DNA of 64,000 bases from Bradyrhizobium barranii subsp. barranii (lineage in GTDB: Bacteria > Pseudomonadota > Alphaproteobacteria > Rhizobiales > Xanthobacteraceae): contig NZ_CP086138.1 of NCBI RefSeq assembly GCF_017565645.3, forward strand, positions 1-64,000, in the 5' to 3' direction. Shown here in pieces: positions 53,527 to 63,170 of the stretch (the first letter of the stretch is position 1; each line of letters begins with the position of its first letter). The notes below the pieces were generated by a model. That model worked only from the letters and a program-made list of their open reading frames with translations. It was not told the DNA's origin and did no database searches. A program made the position numbers and the translations under genes.

Positions 53527-54686
53527 GTGTTCTGACTCATTCATTTGCATCCGGTTTTTGCGATGGCGAGCGCTTTTTTGGCTCGGCGGTGCTTTGCGAG
53601 GATGGATTTGGCGCCGGCGGTCCACTTGAAGGGCTTTGGGTTTTGGTTTCGATGCTCGATCCACTCGTCAATCGCGGTCTTGAGTTCGGTGACGTCGTTG
53701 AAGGTTCCTCGCCGGATGCGCTGGCGAGTGATTTCGGCGAAGAGCCGCTCGACGAGGTTGAGCCAGGAACAGGATGTCGGCGTGAAGTGCAGTGTGAAGC
53801 GTTTGTGTCGCGCCAACCAGCGCTTCACGGCCGGCGTCTTGTGGGTGACGTAGTTGTCGAGGATCAGATGCAGATCGAGATGTGCGGGCGTCTCGCGGTC
53901 GATTGTTTTCAGAAACGACAGGAACTCGTCTGCCCGATGGCGCGCCAGACATTCGCCGATGACGGTACCGGCCGCCACATCGAGCGCGGCGAAGAGTGTT
54001 GTGGTGCCGTTGCGCTTGTAATCATGGGTCATCGTGCCGGCACGGCCCTTTTTCAAGGGCAAACCCGGCTGCGTGTCGAGTGCCTGAATTTGGCTCTCTC
54101 ATCGACGGAAAGCACCAGCGCCTTCTCCGGCGGATCGACGTTAAGGCCGACGATGTCCTCGACCTTCGCGACGAAGTCGGGATCGTTGGAGATCTTGAAG
54201 CTGCGCACGAGATGCGGCTTGAGGCCGTGTTCGGCCCAGATGGGCTGCACGCTCGTGTGGCTGATGCCCATTTCTTCCGCCATCGATCGCACGCTCCAGT
54301 GCGCGGCATTGGCGGGACGCTCCTTCACGGTCTTCTCGACGACCTTGAGCTTCATGGCAGCGCTGAGCGGCTTTCGGCCAGGCGGCTTGGAGCGGCCTTT
54401 GATCAGACCATCGACGCCGGCCTCGGCAAAATAGTCCTGCCAGCGCCAGACCGTGGTCTTGGAAACCCCGACCTCACGCATAATCGCCACGACGCCATGA
54501 CCGTCCGCCGTCATCAGCACGATCCTCGCTCGCTTGGCGATCTTCTGAGCCGTGTTTCCATCGGTGAGCAGTTGCTCCAGTTCCCTGCGAGCCTTGCGAT
54601 CAAGTACAATCAAGTCGTTTCCCATGCCGCAAGTGAATCATATGCGCGACAAGTTGGGATTCAAATGTTAGTGACAGAGCACGCAC
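53527..54686 (-). mobile_element. IS630-family element
   Basis: Bounded by TA dinucleotides (53525-53526 and 54687-54688) with related ends (GTGTTCTGACTCATTCATTTG and the complement region GTGCTCTGTCACTAACATTTG). It holds one frameshifted transposase gene and separates the two cyclic-di-GMP genes. The right boundary is approximate by a few bases. Confidence 0.75.
53541..54625 (-). pseudogene. IS630 transposase, one-base frameshift
   Basis: From 54625: MGNDLIVLDRKARRELEQLL with N-terminal HTH (VSKTTVWRWQDYFAEAGVDG) to VLSVDER. Then one missing base near 54095 moves the rest ([50 protein letters not shown]) to another frame ending at 53541. Restoring one A gives a full DDE transposase. Some IS630 relatives frameshift deliberately, so this may not be fully dead. 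Confidence 0.85.
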
Positions 54687-55173
54687 TAGGTAAGCGATTT
54701 ATCCGGGCGCTTTCTCGGTGGCTCGTCGGCCTCGAGAGCGCGGGTAAACCGGGACGATTCTCGGGAGGCGCAGCGCCAGTCGAGGAGGATACACGGCACC
54801 AACCTTAACACGCCAGGCCCTTCAGTTCCAGAGCATGCAATCTGCCGGGGAGGCTCAGCAAGTGGCGCCCCGGGGACCATCCGTTCGCTCTTGCCACTCG
54901 TGCGCCCCAGAGCCCTCAAAGCGTTGAAGCGGCATCTTGGAGGCGTAAACCGTGGCTTCGGCCGCGCTACCAATGTGACAACTGGCCGGTTCGATTGCAA
55001 ACCACTTTTGCCGGGAACGACGATCGCGATCCGACGGCGCGCTTACCGTCGCGGGCTTGCGAGGCGTTAGTCGAGTTCAGGTAATCGGCGCACAACACCT
55101 GGTATTAAGTGTGCCGTTATGCTACTTGTAAGAGCTCACTGGAATAACCGGCTTCAGCGAAGGTTCGACTGTG
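54687..55173. other. Gene-free stretch before GGDEF-EAL gene
   Basis: No supported gene. A minus-strand frame of 104 codons (54686-55000) has no motif or ribosome-binding site. The region should contain the promoter of the GGDEF-EAL gene, but no clear -35/-10 pair stands out. Confidence 0.4.
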
Positions 55174-56805
55174 ATGAGTTTGTCAAATCCACGATCGCGC
55201 GTATTGCACGCCGATTGGTTCGATTGGCGTAGTTCTGCCACAAGGGATTTCATCGCTCTCTTTGGGGGCGTCGTTCTTGCTTCGATCTTGGCGCATGTTT
55301 ATGAGCTTGGCCCTCGTTTGTTTCAGCTGGGACGGGGCTATGCGGATTCGGCACTCGACGCCATCGTATTCTTCATGTTTGTCGCATTTGTTCTGAGCGT
55401 TGCGCTGACAATCTTTAGTGTTCGCCGCTATCGAGATCTCGCCCGAGAAACCAAAGCACGAACCATTGCAGAAGCAGAAGCGCGCGATCTGGCGCGACAT
55501 GATCCATTGACTGGCCTGCCTAACCGTCGCCTGTTTGATGAAAAACTTGATGCGTGCCTTGGCCTCGCCGGCGACACCCACCAGGTGGCCGTTCTGATGC
55601 TTGGCCTTAGGGGCTTCAAGAGGATCAAGGACACGCATGGCCACGCAGCGGGGGACAAGGCGCTTTGCGCATTTGCCAACAGGCTCGCCGACGTCTTGCG
55701 CACGGATGGCGTCCTGGCGAGGATTGGAGGCGACGAATTCGGGATTGTCATGCCAGACATTAGCTCCCTTGAGGATCCCACCAATCTGGCGCGCCGTATT
55801 GTGGCGTCCGCCGGCGACACTTTCGCGATCGAGACGGGTTCAGCCGAGCTTGGCGTTGGAATTGGCATCGCCATCGCTCCGATTGACGGCGTCAATCTCC
55901 ACGAATTGGTCAGGCGCGCCGAACGTGCACTTTATCGCGCACAAGGCGATGGCAGGTCGTGTGTTCGCTTTTTCGAACCAGAGATGGACATGCATGTCGA
56001 GCGGCGCATCCAGATCGAGCGAGAGCTTCGTAGCGCGATAACGGCCGATATTATCGAGCCGCACTACCAGCCGTTCGTTTCGCTCAAAAGTAATTGCATC
56101 ATCGGGTTCGAGGCCCTGGCGCGTTGGGAAAACAGGACTTTTGGGCATATTCCGCCCGACGTGTTTATTCCGATTGCAGAAGAAACTGGCCTCATCAACG
56201 CGCTTGGCGATCAGCTTTTTCGCCGCGCCTGTTTTGATGCCAATACGTGGCCGGAGATGTTTACGCTTGCCTTCAATATTTCGCCAATTCAGTTGCGTGA
56301 CCCCGCGCTTGGACAGCGCATTCTATCGATCCTTGGGCAAACCGGGTTCAGTCCGAGCCGCCTGGAGATTGAAATTACGGAGAGCGCGTTCGTGGAAAAG
56401 ACCGGGGTTGCGAAGACCGTGATGGATGAACTCCGTCAAGCCGGCGTCCGCATCGCGCTCGATGATTTCGGTACGGGTTATGCTACGCTTAGCCAGCTGC
56501 TTTCGTTTCGTCTCGACAAGATCAAGATAGACCGAAGCTTCGTGTCGCATCTCGGCGACAGTACCGACAGCCAGGTGATCGTTCGTGCTATCCTTGGCAT
56601 TGCAAATGGATTTGGTTTGACGGCCACGGCCGAGGGCGTCGAAGACGCAGGCCAGCTGGCCTATCTGGTGGCCAATGGTTGCGCAGAAGGACAAGGTTAT
56701 CTGTTCAGTGATGCCGTCCAGGCCGCCGGTATCCCCGCGCTGCTTAGTCGCGAATCCGGCCGCACGGCGGTTGCCGAAGATGGGACAAGAAGCCTGCATG
56801 CGTGA
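55174..56805 (+). CDS. Membrane GGDEF-EAL cyclic-di-GMP protein
   Basis: 543 residues (GTG one codon upstream also open). Two membrane helices (IALFGGVVLASILAHVY, DAIVFFMFVAFVLSVALTIF) enclose a short loop; a coiled coil leads to GGDEF (ARIGGDEFGIVM, 185-189) without an I-site, and an EAL domain with all key motifs: GFEALARW, FNISPIQL, EIEITES, LDDFGTGYATL, KIDRSFV and TAEGVE. Both activities are possible; intact EAL residues favour phosphodiesterase function. Single gene. Confidence 0.93.
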   Translation: MSLSNPRSRVLHADWFDWRSSATRDFIALFGGVVLASILAHVYELGPRLFQLGRGYADSALDAIVFFMFVAFVLSVALTIFSVRRYRDLARETKARTIAEAEARDLARHDPLTGLPNRRLFDEKLDACLGLAGDTHQVAVLMLGLRGFKRIKDTHGHAAGDKALCAFANRLADVLRTDGVLARIGGDEFGIVMPDISSLEDPTNLARRIVASAGDTFAIETGSAELGVGIGIAIAPIDGVNLHELVRRAERALYRAQGDGRSCVRFFEPEMDMHVERRIQIERELRSAITADIIEPHYQPFVSLKSNCIIGFEALARWENRTFGHIPPDVFIPIAEETGLINALGDQLFRRACFDANTWPEMFTLAFNISPIQLRDPALGQRILSILGQTGFSPSRLEIEITESAFVEKTGVAKTVMDELRQAGVRIALDDFGTGYATLSQLLSFRLDKIKIDRSFVSHLGDSTDSQVIVRAILGIANGFGLTATAEGVEDAGQLAYLVANGCAEGQGYLFSDAVQAAGIPALLSRESGRTAVAEDGTRSLHA

Positions 56806-57211
56806 GTCGATGCGCTCGGGCTTTCGGGGAGCGTCTGCCACAAGACGCCGTCTATGACGGCTCCTCGAGCATGAACTTCGAGAATACAGTCGTCTTGTCT
56901 ATTGCCACGCGAATTGCGGCCGAAAAGTGCATGGCCGAACGAATAAAGGATGAGAAGCTGCTAGCTGGCAATCGTCAACTTAATCGGCCTCTGAGCCGAA
57001 GACGGCACGTCTCAGAGGTTCGAGAATCGGCGATAGCGCCTGCAACCCGCTCACCCGACGATGACTGGTCTGCTCGGCAGCCCGCTCGCCGGCACGGCGA
57101 GCTGCATCATCTGTTCCTAGTGTAGACTCGTCGTCCTGGCGTAGTTTGCCACGTTTGCTTTCCATTTTCTGCGAGTTACTGACTTGCTTAGCAATGTCAA
57201 TTGCCCTTTTC
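56806..57211. other. Stretch with IS6 end relic
   Basis: Contains about 75 bp of IS6 end (GGCAATCGTCAACTTAATCGG at about 56965, then AGGTTCGAGAATCGGCGATAG) matching the ends of the elements at 28630 and 61187. Otherwise I see no gene. Confidence 0.6.
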
Positions 57212-57560
57212 TGAACCGCCCCGGGATTGCCGGAGGCTATTTGGTTTAAGTTATGCCGCCATGGCGGGTTGTTCCAGCATGGCGTAGTAGCGTTGCTCGG
57301 CTTCGGCCGGCGGTATGTTGCCGATGGGCTCCAAGAGCCGCCGGTTGTTGAACCAGTCGACCCATTCCAGCGTCGCGAACTCGACGGCCTCGAAGCTGCG
57401 CCATGGCCCGCGCCGATGGATCACCTCGGCCTTGTAGAGGCCGTTGATGGTCTCGGCGAGAGCATTGTCATAGGAATCTCCGACGCTGCCGACAGAAGGC
57501 TCCACACCAGCTTCAGCCAGGCGCTCGGTGTACTTAATGGATACGTATTGGGCGGATTCA
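57212..57560 (-). pseudogene. IS3 OrfB C-terminal fragment with IS end
   Basis: Terminal repeat TGAACCGCCCCGGGATTGCC at 57212. The frame on the minus strand gives QYVSIKYTERLAEAGVEPSV, GSVGDSYDNALAETINGLYK and WVDWFNNRRLLEPIGNIPPA to the stop at 57251, the last 100 residues of an IS3 OrfB. Upstream codons (before 57560) do not belong to it. Confidence 0.85.
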
Positions 57561-57698
57561 AACGGTCGTCGCAACACCAATTGTTTGTAAGCGACGTTCG
57601 CGTCCCACTCGCAAAGGTTTGGCGTGGGGATTGCAGTCTGTTGATCAACGTGTTTGCAAATCATTGGCGGGGGGTATGGAGGCGGCAACGACGGAGAA

Positions 57699-59323
57699 TT
57701 ACGAGGTGCGGCCGAACGACCAGGGCAGGAGCTCGTCGATCCGGGACTGCGGGTGACCGGTTGCGATCGCTTTGAGCGTCGCTTTCATCCAGACGTAGGG
57801 CTCCACGCTGTTGATTTTGCAGGTGGCGATGAGCGAAGCTATGCGCGCCCATGAACGACCACCTTCGTCGTGACCAGCAAATAAACTATTTTTACGCGTC
57901 AGAGTCAGCGGCCTGATTTGATTTTCGACGGGATTGGTGTCCATCTCAACGCAACCATCGTCGAGAAACAAGGTGAGGCCATCCCAATGGTTCAGGAGAT
58001 AGGCGATCGCCTTGCCCATCTCGCTGCCCGGCGACAGGCGAGCGGCTTGCTCGCGCAGAAACCTCTCGAGTTCAGCGACGAGCGGCCGTGATCGCTCGTT
58101 ACGGGTCGTTTGCCGAGCCGGGGCGTCAGCGCCACGGATCTCCTTCTCGATCGCATAGAGTGCGGCGATGCGCCGAGAACGGCTTCGGCGATGGGTGAGC
58201 CGGCTTTCGGAGTCGCTGCGATGATCTTGCGCCTTGAGTGGGACCAACATGCGGCCAGCCGCAGCGGCACGCCGCCTTTGCGCTTGGGCCGTGCGAGCCG
58301 ATGATAGCCCTGGTATCCGTCGACCTGAAGGATGCCGTCGAAGCCCTCGAGGATGCGCTCAGCATGGCCGCCACCGCGTCCTGGCGCGTAGTGGTAGACC
58401 ACGATTGGTGGATCAGCGCCGCCGTGGCCGCGATCGTCGCGCAGGACAGCCCACAGATAGCCGGTCTTCGTTCGGCCCCGGCCCGGATCGAGCACAGGCG
58501 CCCTGGTCTCGTCCATGAACAAGCGGCCCGATTGCTTCATCACGACGCTCATGCGCTCGACCAGTGGCGCGAGGTGGAAGGCGACCGTTCCCATCCAGTC
58601 TGCCAGAACGGCGCGATCGATGAAGATGCCATGCCGAGCCAGAACCTGCGACTGACGATAGAGTGGCATGTGCTCGCTGAACTTGGCGACCGCCACCTGC
58701 GCCAGCAGCGCCTCGGTGGGGATGCCACCCTCCACGAGATGGGCGGGCGCCGGCGCCTGAGCAACACCGGTGCAGCCCTTTGCGCAGGCGTAGCGCGGTC
58801 GCACCGTCTCGATCACACGATACTGGGCGGCCATGACATCGAGACGGCGGGAGCGATCCTCGCCGATCTGGACCATCCGGCCGCAGCCGCAGGGACACTC
58901 GAGGTTCTCGGGTTCGATCACCTGCTCGATGCGCGGCAGGTGCGCGGGAAAGGCACGGGCAGCGCGCCTGGTCCGGCGGCTGGACGGCGCCGTGCCGGCG
59001 CGGCGCGCACGATCGTCCTGGCGTTCCTGGACTTCGGCGATGGCAATCTCGATGTCCTCGAGAACCAGTTGCATCTGATCGGGATTGAACTTCTCCGAGC
59101 GTTTACCGAAACGTGCGCGCTCGTACTCCTTCACGAGCAGTTCGAGGCGTTCGACGCTCTCTTTGGACGCAGCCAGTTCACTCTCGACATGAAGGCGCGC
59201 CGAGCATTCATCGTCTGCGCGACGACGCTCGGCTTCAATCATCGCTTCCTGCGCGCGGAAGAGCGCGCGCACATCGGCGGGCAGCGCTGCAAGACGGGCG
59301 GGATCAAAGGGGGACGGCGGCAC
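57699..59323 (-). pseudogene. tnpC: IS66 TnpC, frameshifted (copy C)
   Basis: From 59323: MPPSPFDPARLAALPADVRA, coiled coil, zinc cluster (LECPCGCGRMVQIG), RLFMDETRAPVLDPG and LQVDGYQGYHRL; after PKAGSPIAEAVL (about 58180) the frame shifts and the C-terminal part (RIAALYAIEKEIRGADAPAR ... NPVENQIRPLTLTRKNSLFA) continues to 57699. One frameshift separates the catalytic glutamate from the two aspartates. Confidence 0.9.
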
Positions 59324-59329
59324 ATCCGC

Positions 59330-59543
59330 AAGCTATCATCCCAAAGCCCCGCGCGAAACAGGTTGTCGGGTCTGAGTCAGTTCGCCGCAGCTGGCGTCGC
59401 GACAATCCGTTCGCCCACTCGCTTCCCGCCTTGGCCGCGATGGTCGTTTCGAGTGGCCGCAGATCAGCGACGGCGTCATGCATCTGACGCGCGTGCCACA
59501 GCAAGCACAATCCGCAGTCCCTGCGCCGGAATGATCATGCGCC
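59330..59543 (-). pseudogene. tnpB: IS66 tnpB remnant (copy C)
   Basis: Begins MIIPAQGLRIVLAVARASDA like IS66 TnpB, but only about 210 bp separate tnpA and tnpC here whereas tnpB normally needs about 350 bp. The FRKG and RSDRLK blocks are absent, so most of the gene was deleted. Confidence 0.7.
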
Positions 59544-59933
59544 GCGCTCGATCGCAGTCACGATCTCCGCGATCCGCACCGCCGACACGTCCGCATCCAG
59601 GCGGACCGAAACCTTGCCAATCGTAATCTCGACGGGCCCCTCGCTCTTGCCTGACGCCGCTGGATCGCTCAGCTCGATCGACACGAAATCCGCCGCGTCG
59701 TCCGTGACCAATGCGAGCCGGCCAGCACGCGCCAATCTGCGCCACCTCGTCAACTGCTGGGCCTTCACACCGTAACGCCGTGCGACATCACATACCCGGG
59801 CGTCGGGCTTCATGCTCTCGAAAACAGCGCGCCCCTTGATCTCCGCAGACCATAACCGGCCTCCAGAACGCGTCCGGCGCGTAAGCTTCCCTACAAAGCC
59901 ATCAGCTTCGGCTTCCTCCCCCGATTGTTCCAT
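59535..59933 (-). CDS. tnpA: IS66 TnpA (copy C)
   Basis: About 132 residues from ATG 59933 (MEQSGEEAEADGFVGKLTRR). Transposase-8-type HTH: LWSAEIKGRAVFESM, VCDVARRYGVKAQQLTRWRR. Intact; a longer in-frame start at 60005 adds arginine-rich sequence and is less likely. Without tnpB and an intact tnpC it has no obvious function. Confidence 0.8.
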   Translation of the reverse strand: MEQSGEEAEADGFVGKLTRRTRSGGRLWSAEIKGRAVFESMKPDARVCDVARRYGVKAQQLTRWRRLARAGRLALVTDDAADFVSIELSDPAASGKSEGPVEITIGKVSVRLDADVSAVRIAEIVTAIERGA

Positions 59934-60031
59934 CGCCTTCAGTCTCCTCTTGGCTCTCTGACCAGCCAAGAATCGCAGAGCGAAAGCCGAAGCGAAACCA
60001 ATCAATCAAATGGGAGAAAAGCTCCGCTTAC

Positions 60032-60745
60032 CATTTTCCAGAATACGACATGGTCGATGCGCCGGAATACGTGCGCGGTGAAGTCGATGAACTTGTAGAA
60101 TGCTGCCCATCCCGCCAGTTGACGGTTCAGGCCCGCGATCATGTCGACCGTGCTGACACTATGATTGCCGGAAAGGGTTTCAGTGAGCCTACGAACAAAC
60201 CCCTTCGCCTTTTCCTTGGGTATCGTTGTGACGACGGACATGCGCCCGTGCGCCCCTCGCTTGCGAATGATCCTGTGCCCCAGAAAGACGAAGCCGTCAT
60301 TGACGTGGGTGATATGGGTTTTCTCCATATTCAGCATCAATTTCAGCTTGCCTTCCAGAAAGGCGCGGCATTCCTCGCGGATTTCCTCTGCTTGAGCTTT
60401 GGTCCCTTTTACGATCATGACAAAGTCGTCAGCGTATCGGCAATAAGCAACCGCCGGCTTCCATTGCCGATTCTCTCGAACCGTAATAGGGCGGCCAAGC
60501 TTGATGCCGAAGTTCCATGCCCAGCGGTCCTTGCGGGCCTTGTCGCTCAGGTATTTCGCCTCCAGCCACGCATCGAACTCGTGGAGCATGATGTTGGAAC
60601 ACCCTCGCTGGAGGCTGTAAACAGGTCACGGTCAATGTGACCTGCCTTCAGGAACCGCCAGAGAAGATCAACAAATCGCGCGTCCTGCACTCGTCGCCGC
60701 ACACATCTGATAAGCAGCCGGTGATGGACCGTGTCGAAAGACTAC
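60032..60745 (-). pseudogene. Group II intron reverse transcriptase fragment
   Basis: Minus-strand pieces DTVHHRLLIRCVRRRVQDAR ... DLLWRFLKAGHIDRD (about 60745-60620) and, after a deletion and frame change, LHEFDAWLEAKYLSDKARKD ... AYCRYADDFVMIVKGTKA (catalytic YADD) to VVFWKM at 60032. The end is cut by IS66 copy C and the start by the neighbouring DUF5372-like fragment. A third intron type, distinct from introns 1 and 2. Confidence 0.88.
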
Positions 60746-61172
60746 TCGACAGACTACCCACCACCGCGCTCATCATCTCGACGACTATCCCGATCAGGTA
60801 ACCATCGTTCGGTCGCGCCATCCTTTTGAGGGATCCGCGCTTAATGTGCTTGGCTGGTGTCATCGACGCGGCGAACTTCATCTGACGCTTGTACTGCCCG
60901 ATGGTACCCGTGCCCTTGTACCGGCTGCGTGGACAGATCTGCCTATCGCACAACATTTACCGCGTGCAAGCCCGCAATGCGCTCGAGCAGCATTCCTGGC
61001 TTCCCACGCCGAGCTGCTGCACGCCCGGACGATCGTCGACGCTTTGCTGCGGCAATTGCATGCCGCGCATACCGTCCTGCCACCGGAATCGGAGGACAGC
61101 CATGCAGCAGCTGAGCTTTCTCGACCCACCACCTCAGCGCGGGGCCGTCCTCGTATGGGAGGCCCTCGATAA
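60746..61172 (+). pseudogene. DUF5372-like protein fragment
   Basis: Frame DDYPDQVTIVRSRHPFEGSA, LNVLGWCHRRGELHLTLVLP and DGTRALVPAAWTDLP matches the DUF5372 pattern (HPF-G...LPDG...VPAAWTD), small proteins encoded beside large serine recombinases in rhizobial islands. The 5' end is lost at the intron remnant. From 61102 a second small frame (MQQLSFLDPPPQRGAVLVWE, ALDKEQRARH), the usual partner gene, is cut by IS6 at 61187. Confidence 0.6.
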
Positions 61173-61186
61173 AGAGCAGCGCGCAC

Positions 61187-62007
61187 GGCATCGTCAACTT
61201 AATCGACCGCCGAGCCGAAGGAGGCGATTCTCAGAGGTCGAGAGTCGGCGATAGCGCTTGTCATGGAGATCTCGCGCCAAGTCGCAAAGGCTCGCTCGCG
61301 CGAAGCACGACGGAAGTCCGCGGTGGCGGCTCCGGGATAGGGGATGTGGAAAAGGTTCGCGACCTGATCGTGAACTGACAGAAACCGTTGAGCCTGACGG
61401 GACGATTTGAAACGCTTCATGATCCGCTCGCGTCGCCGCGTCGGTTGATGAGAATTCTCGGCCCGATTGTTGAGAGCTTGGTGCGGGCGATATTCGACGT
61501 GAAAGCCCATCTTCGCCCTCGCAGCGCCGGACGAACGCAGCTTATCCGTGATCATCACGCGCGGCGGCGTGCCGGCGGATTTCAAGAGCTTCTTCATGAG
61601 AAGCTGCGCAGCGCGCGAGTCTCTTCGGCGCTGGATCAAGACGTCGAGAACGAAGCCATTCTGGTCGACAGCGCGCCAGAGCCAATGTTGTTCGCCCGCG
61701 ATCGAGATAACGACCTCGTCCAGATGCCATTTGTCGCGGGCGGGAGCGCGCTGGCGGATCCGATCGGAGAACGGCTTGCCGAATTTCCGTCCCCACTGGC
61801 GCACGGTTTCATAGGTCACGCCAATGCCACGCGCCGCCAGCATTTCCTCGACGATCCGCAAGCTTAAGGGAAACCGGAAATACAACCAAACGGCATAGCT
61901 GATCACTTCCGGTGGGAAGCGATGGCGGCGATAAAGAGGGTCCCGGGCGGTCGGCATGCCGGTCGTCTACCCCATCGGCCGCCCCTATTCGTTAACTTGA
62001 CGGTGCC
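61187..62007 (-). mobile_element. IS6-family element, intact (copy B, 821 bp)
   Basis: Ends GGCATCGTCAACTTAAT (61187) and complement of GGCACCGTCAAGTTAAC (62007). It contains one full transposase gene. Flanking octamers differ, consistent with IS6-type cointegration or recombination between copies. Confidence 0.9.
61199..61957 (-). CDS. IS6-family transposase (copy B)
   Basis: 252 residues: MPTARDPLYRRHRFPPEVIS, VRQWGRKFGKPFSDRIRQR (HTH), then the DDE core WHLDEVVISIAGEQHWLWRA, VMITDKLRSSGAARAKMGF and NRAENSHQPTRRRERIMKRF. Intact and the likely source of the degraded copy at 28630. Confidence 0.93.
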   Translation of the reverse strand: MPTARDPLYRRHRFPPEVISYAVWLYFRFPLSLRIVEEMLAARGIGVTYETVRQWGRKFGKPFSDRIRQRAPARDKWHLDEVVISIAGEQHWLWRAVDQNGFVLDVLIQRRRDSRAAQLLMKKLLKSAGTPPRVMITDKLRSSGAARAKMGFHVEYRPHQALNNRAENSHQPTRRRERIMKRFKSSRQAQRFLSVHDQVANLFHIPYPGAATADFRRASRERAFATWREISMTSAIADSRPLRIASFGSAVD

Positions 62008-62266
62008 GGGCGGGCAGATAAGGGGCGCATACTCGACGAGCTTTGCGCGGTGACGGGCTGGCATCGCAAGCACGCGGTTCGGGCGCTTGCCAGCCATGTC
62101 GCAATCTCGCCGGAGGCCCGGCGGCAGCGAAAGCCGACCTATGGCGGCCCTATCAGGGATGCGCCGGTGGCGCTATGGGAGGCCTCGGATCGGATCTGCG
62201 GCAAGCGGCTCAGGGTAATGATTCCGACGTTGCTGCCTTCGCTGGAGCGGCATGGCCGGCTCAAGC
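62008..62266 (+). pseudogene. Integrase-core transposase N-terminal fragment 2
   Basis: Frame RADKGRILDELCAVTGWHRK, HAVRALASHVAISPEARRQR and VALWEASDRICGKRLRVMIP, followed by LERHGRLKL. It is the N-terminal DNA-binding part of an rve-type transposase, related to the piece at 48237. Cut on the left by IS6 and on the right by an IS630 end near 62267. Confidence 0.65.
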
Positions 62267-62278
62267 TAGTACCCGGAA

Positions 62279-63170
62279 TCAGAGCTGAGTGATACGGCGG
62301 CCTTTGAAACGGCGTTGACGGACCTTTTTCTTGGTCCAGACGAAGGGCTCGGCTCTGTCGTTGTATGCGTTGACGTAGGCATCGATGTGTTCCTGAAGCT
62401 GCTTGAGGCTCGTGAAGGAGGTGCCGCTGAGCGACTGCCCCTGCAAGATGGAAAACCATACTTCGACCTGATTGAGCCATGACGCACTTGTCGGCGTGAA
62501 ATGAAATTGCACGTTGGGGTGGGCCTTGAGCCAGTCCTCGTTCTTTTTATGGGTGTTGAGGTTGTCGAGGATGACGTGAAGCTTGCGGTTCGGAAAAGCC
62601 GCGGTGACGCTGTTCATGAAATCGAGAAACTCGACGCGGCGCCGGCGTTTTGAATGGGTCGCGATGATCTTTCCGGTGGCGACTTCGAGCGCCGCAAACA
62701 ATGTTGTGGTGCCATGCCGCTTGTAATCGTGGCTTTGGCCGGTCAAGGCGCGGCCATTGGGCAACTTCAGATAACCCTGCGCTCGCTCCAAAGCCTGGAT
62801 CGAGGGCTTCTCGTCCACGCACAGCACAATGGCCTTCGCCGGCGGCGCGACATAGAGGCCGACAACATCGGCGGCTTTGGCCGTAAAGTTCGGGTCGTTG
62901 CTCTCGCACCAGGACTTGCGAGCCACCAGGTCAATCTTGTGGCTGCGCAGGAACCGCCAGACATATTGGACATCGACATCGCCCAGCGCCTCGGCCAGCA
63001 GGGGGCCGGTCCAGCGCGCAAACCCTTGCGGTGGCGGCTTATCCAGCAGCTTCAGAATCCGCTTGTCGGTCGTCTTCGTATAGATCGGCTGCTTGCCAGG
63101 CCGCGGCTTGTCTTGCAGCCCTTCAAGGCCATGGTCGGCATAGCGATGCCGCCAAAGGCTGACAGAGCTG
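62279..63170 (-). pseudogene. IS630-family transposase, N-terminus lost
   Basis: Minus-strand frame from the IS3 junction (ASSVSLWRHRYADHGLEGLQ) through LLAEALGDVDVQYVWRFLRS to a full DDE core: IVLCVDEKPSIQAL, LHVILDNLNTHKKNEDW and SASWLNQVEVWFSILQGQSL. The stop is at 62279. Different from the IS630 at 53527. No start codon remains because IS3 copy B cut the first part. Confidence 0.87.

Larger units (their letters stand above)
57588..60031 (-). mobile_element. IS66-family element, copy C, defective (2444 bp)
   Basis: Terminal repeats GTAAGCGACG (57588) and the complement of GTAAGCGGAG (ending 60031). It belongs to a different IS66 lineage from copies A and B, with a degraded tnpB and frameshifted tnpC. 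The flanking octamers (AATTGTTT, CATTTTCC) do not match, and left and right neighbours come from different genes, so the locus was rearranged after insertion. Confidence 0.87.

Noticed and set aside
53451..54434. 327-codon plus-strand frame over the IS630
   Set aside because: Antisense to the IS630 transposase halves, which have clear DDE motifs.
58238..59626. 462-codon plus-strand frame over IS66 copy C
   Set aside because: Antisense to tnpC; no protein motif.
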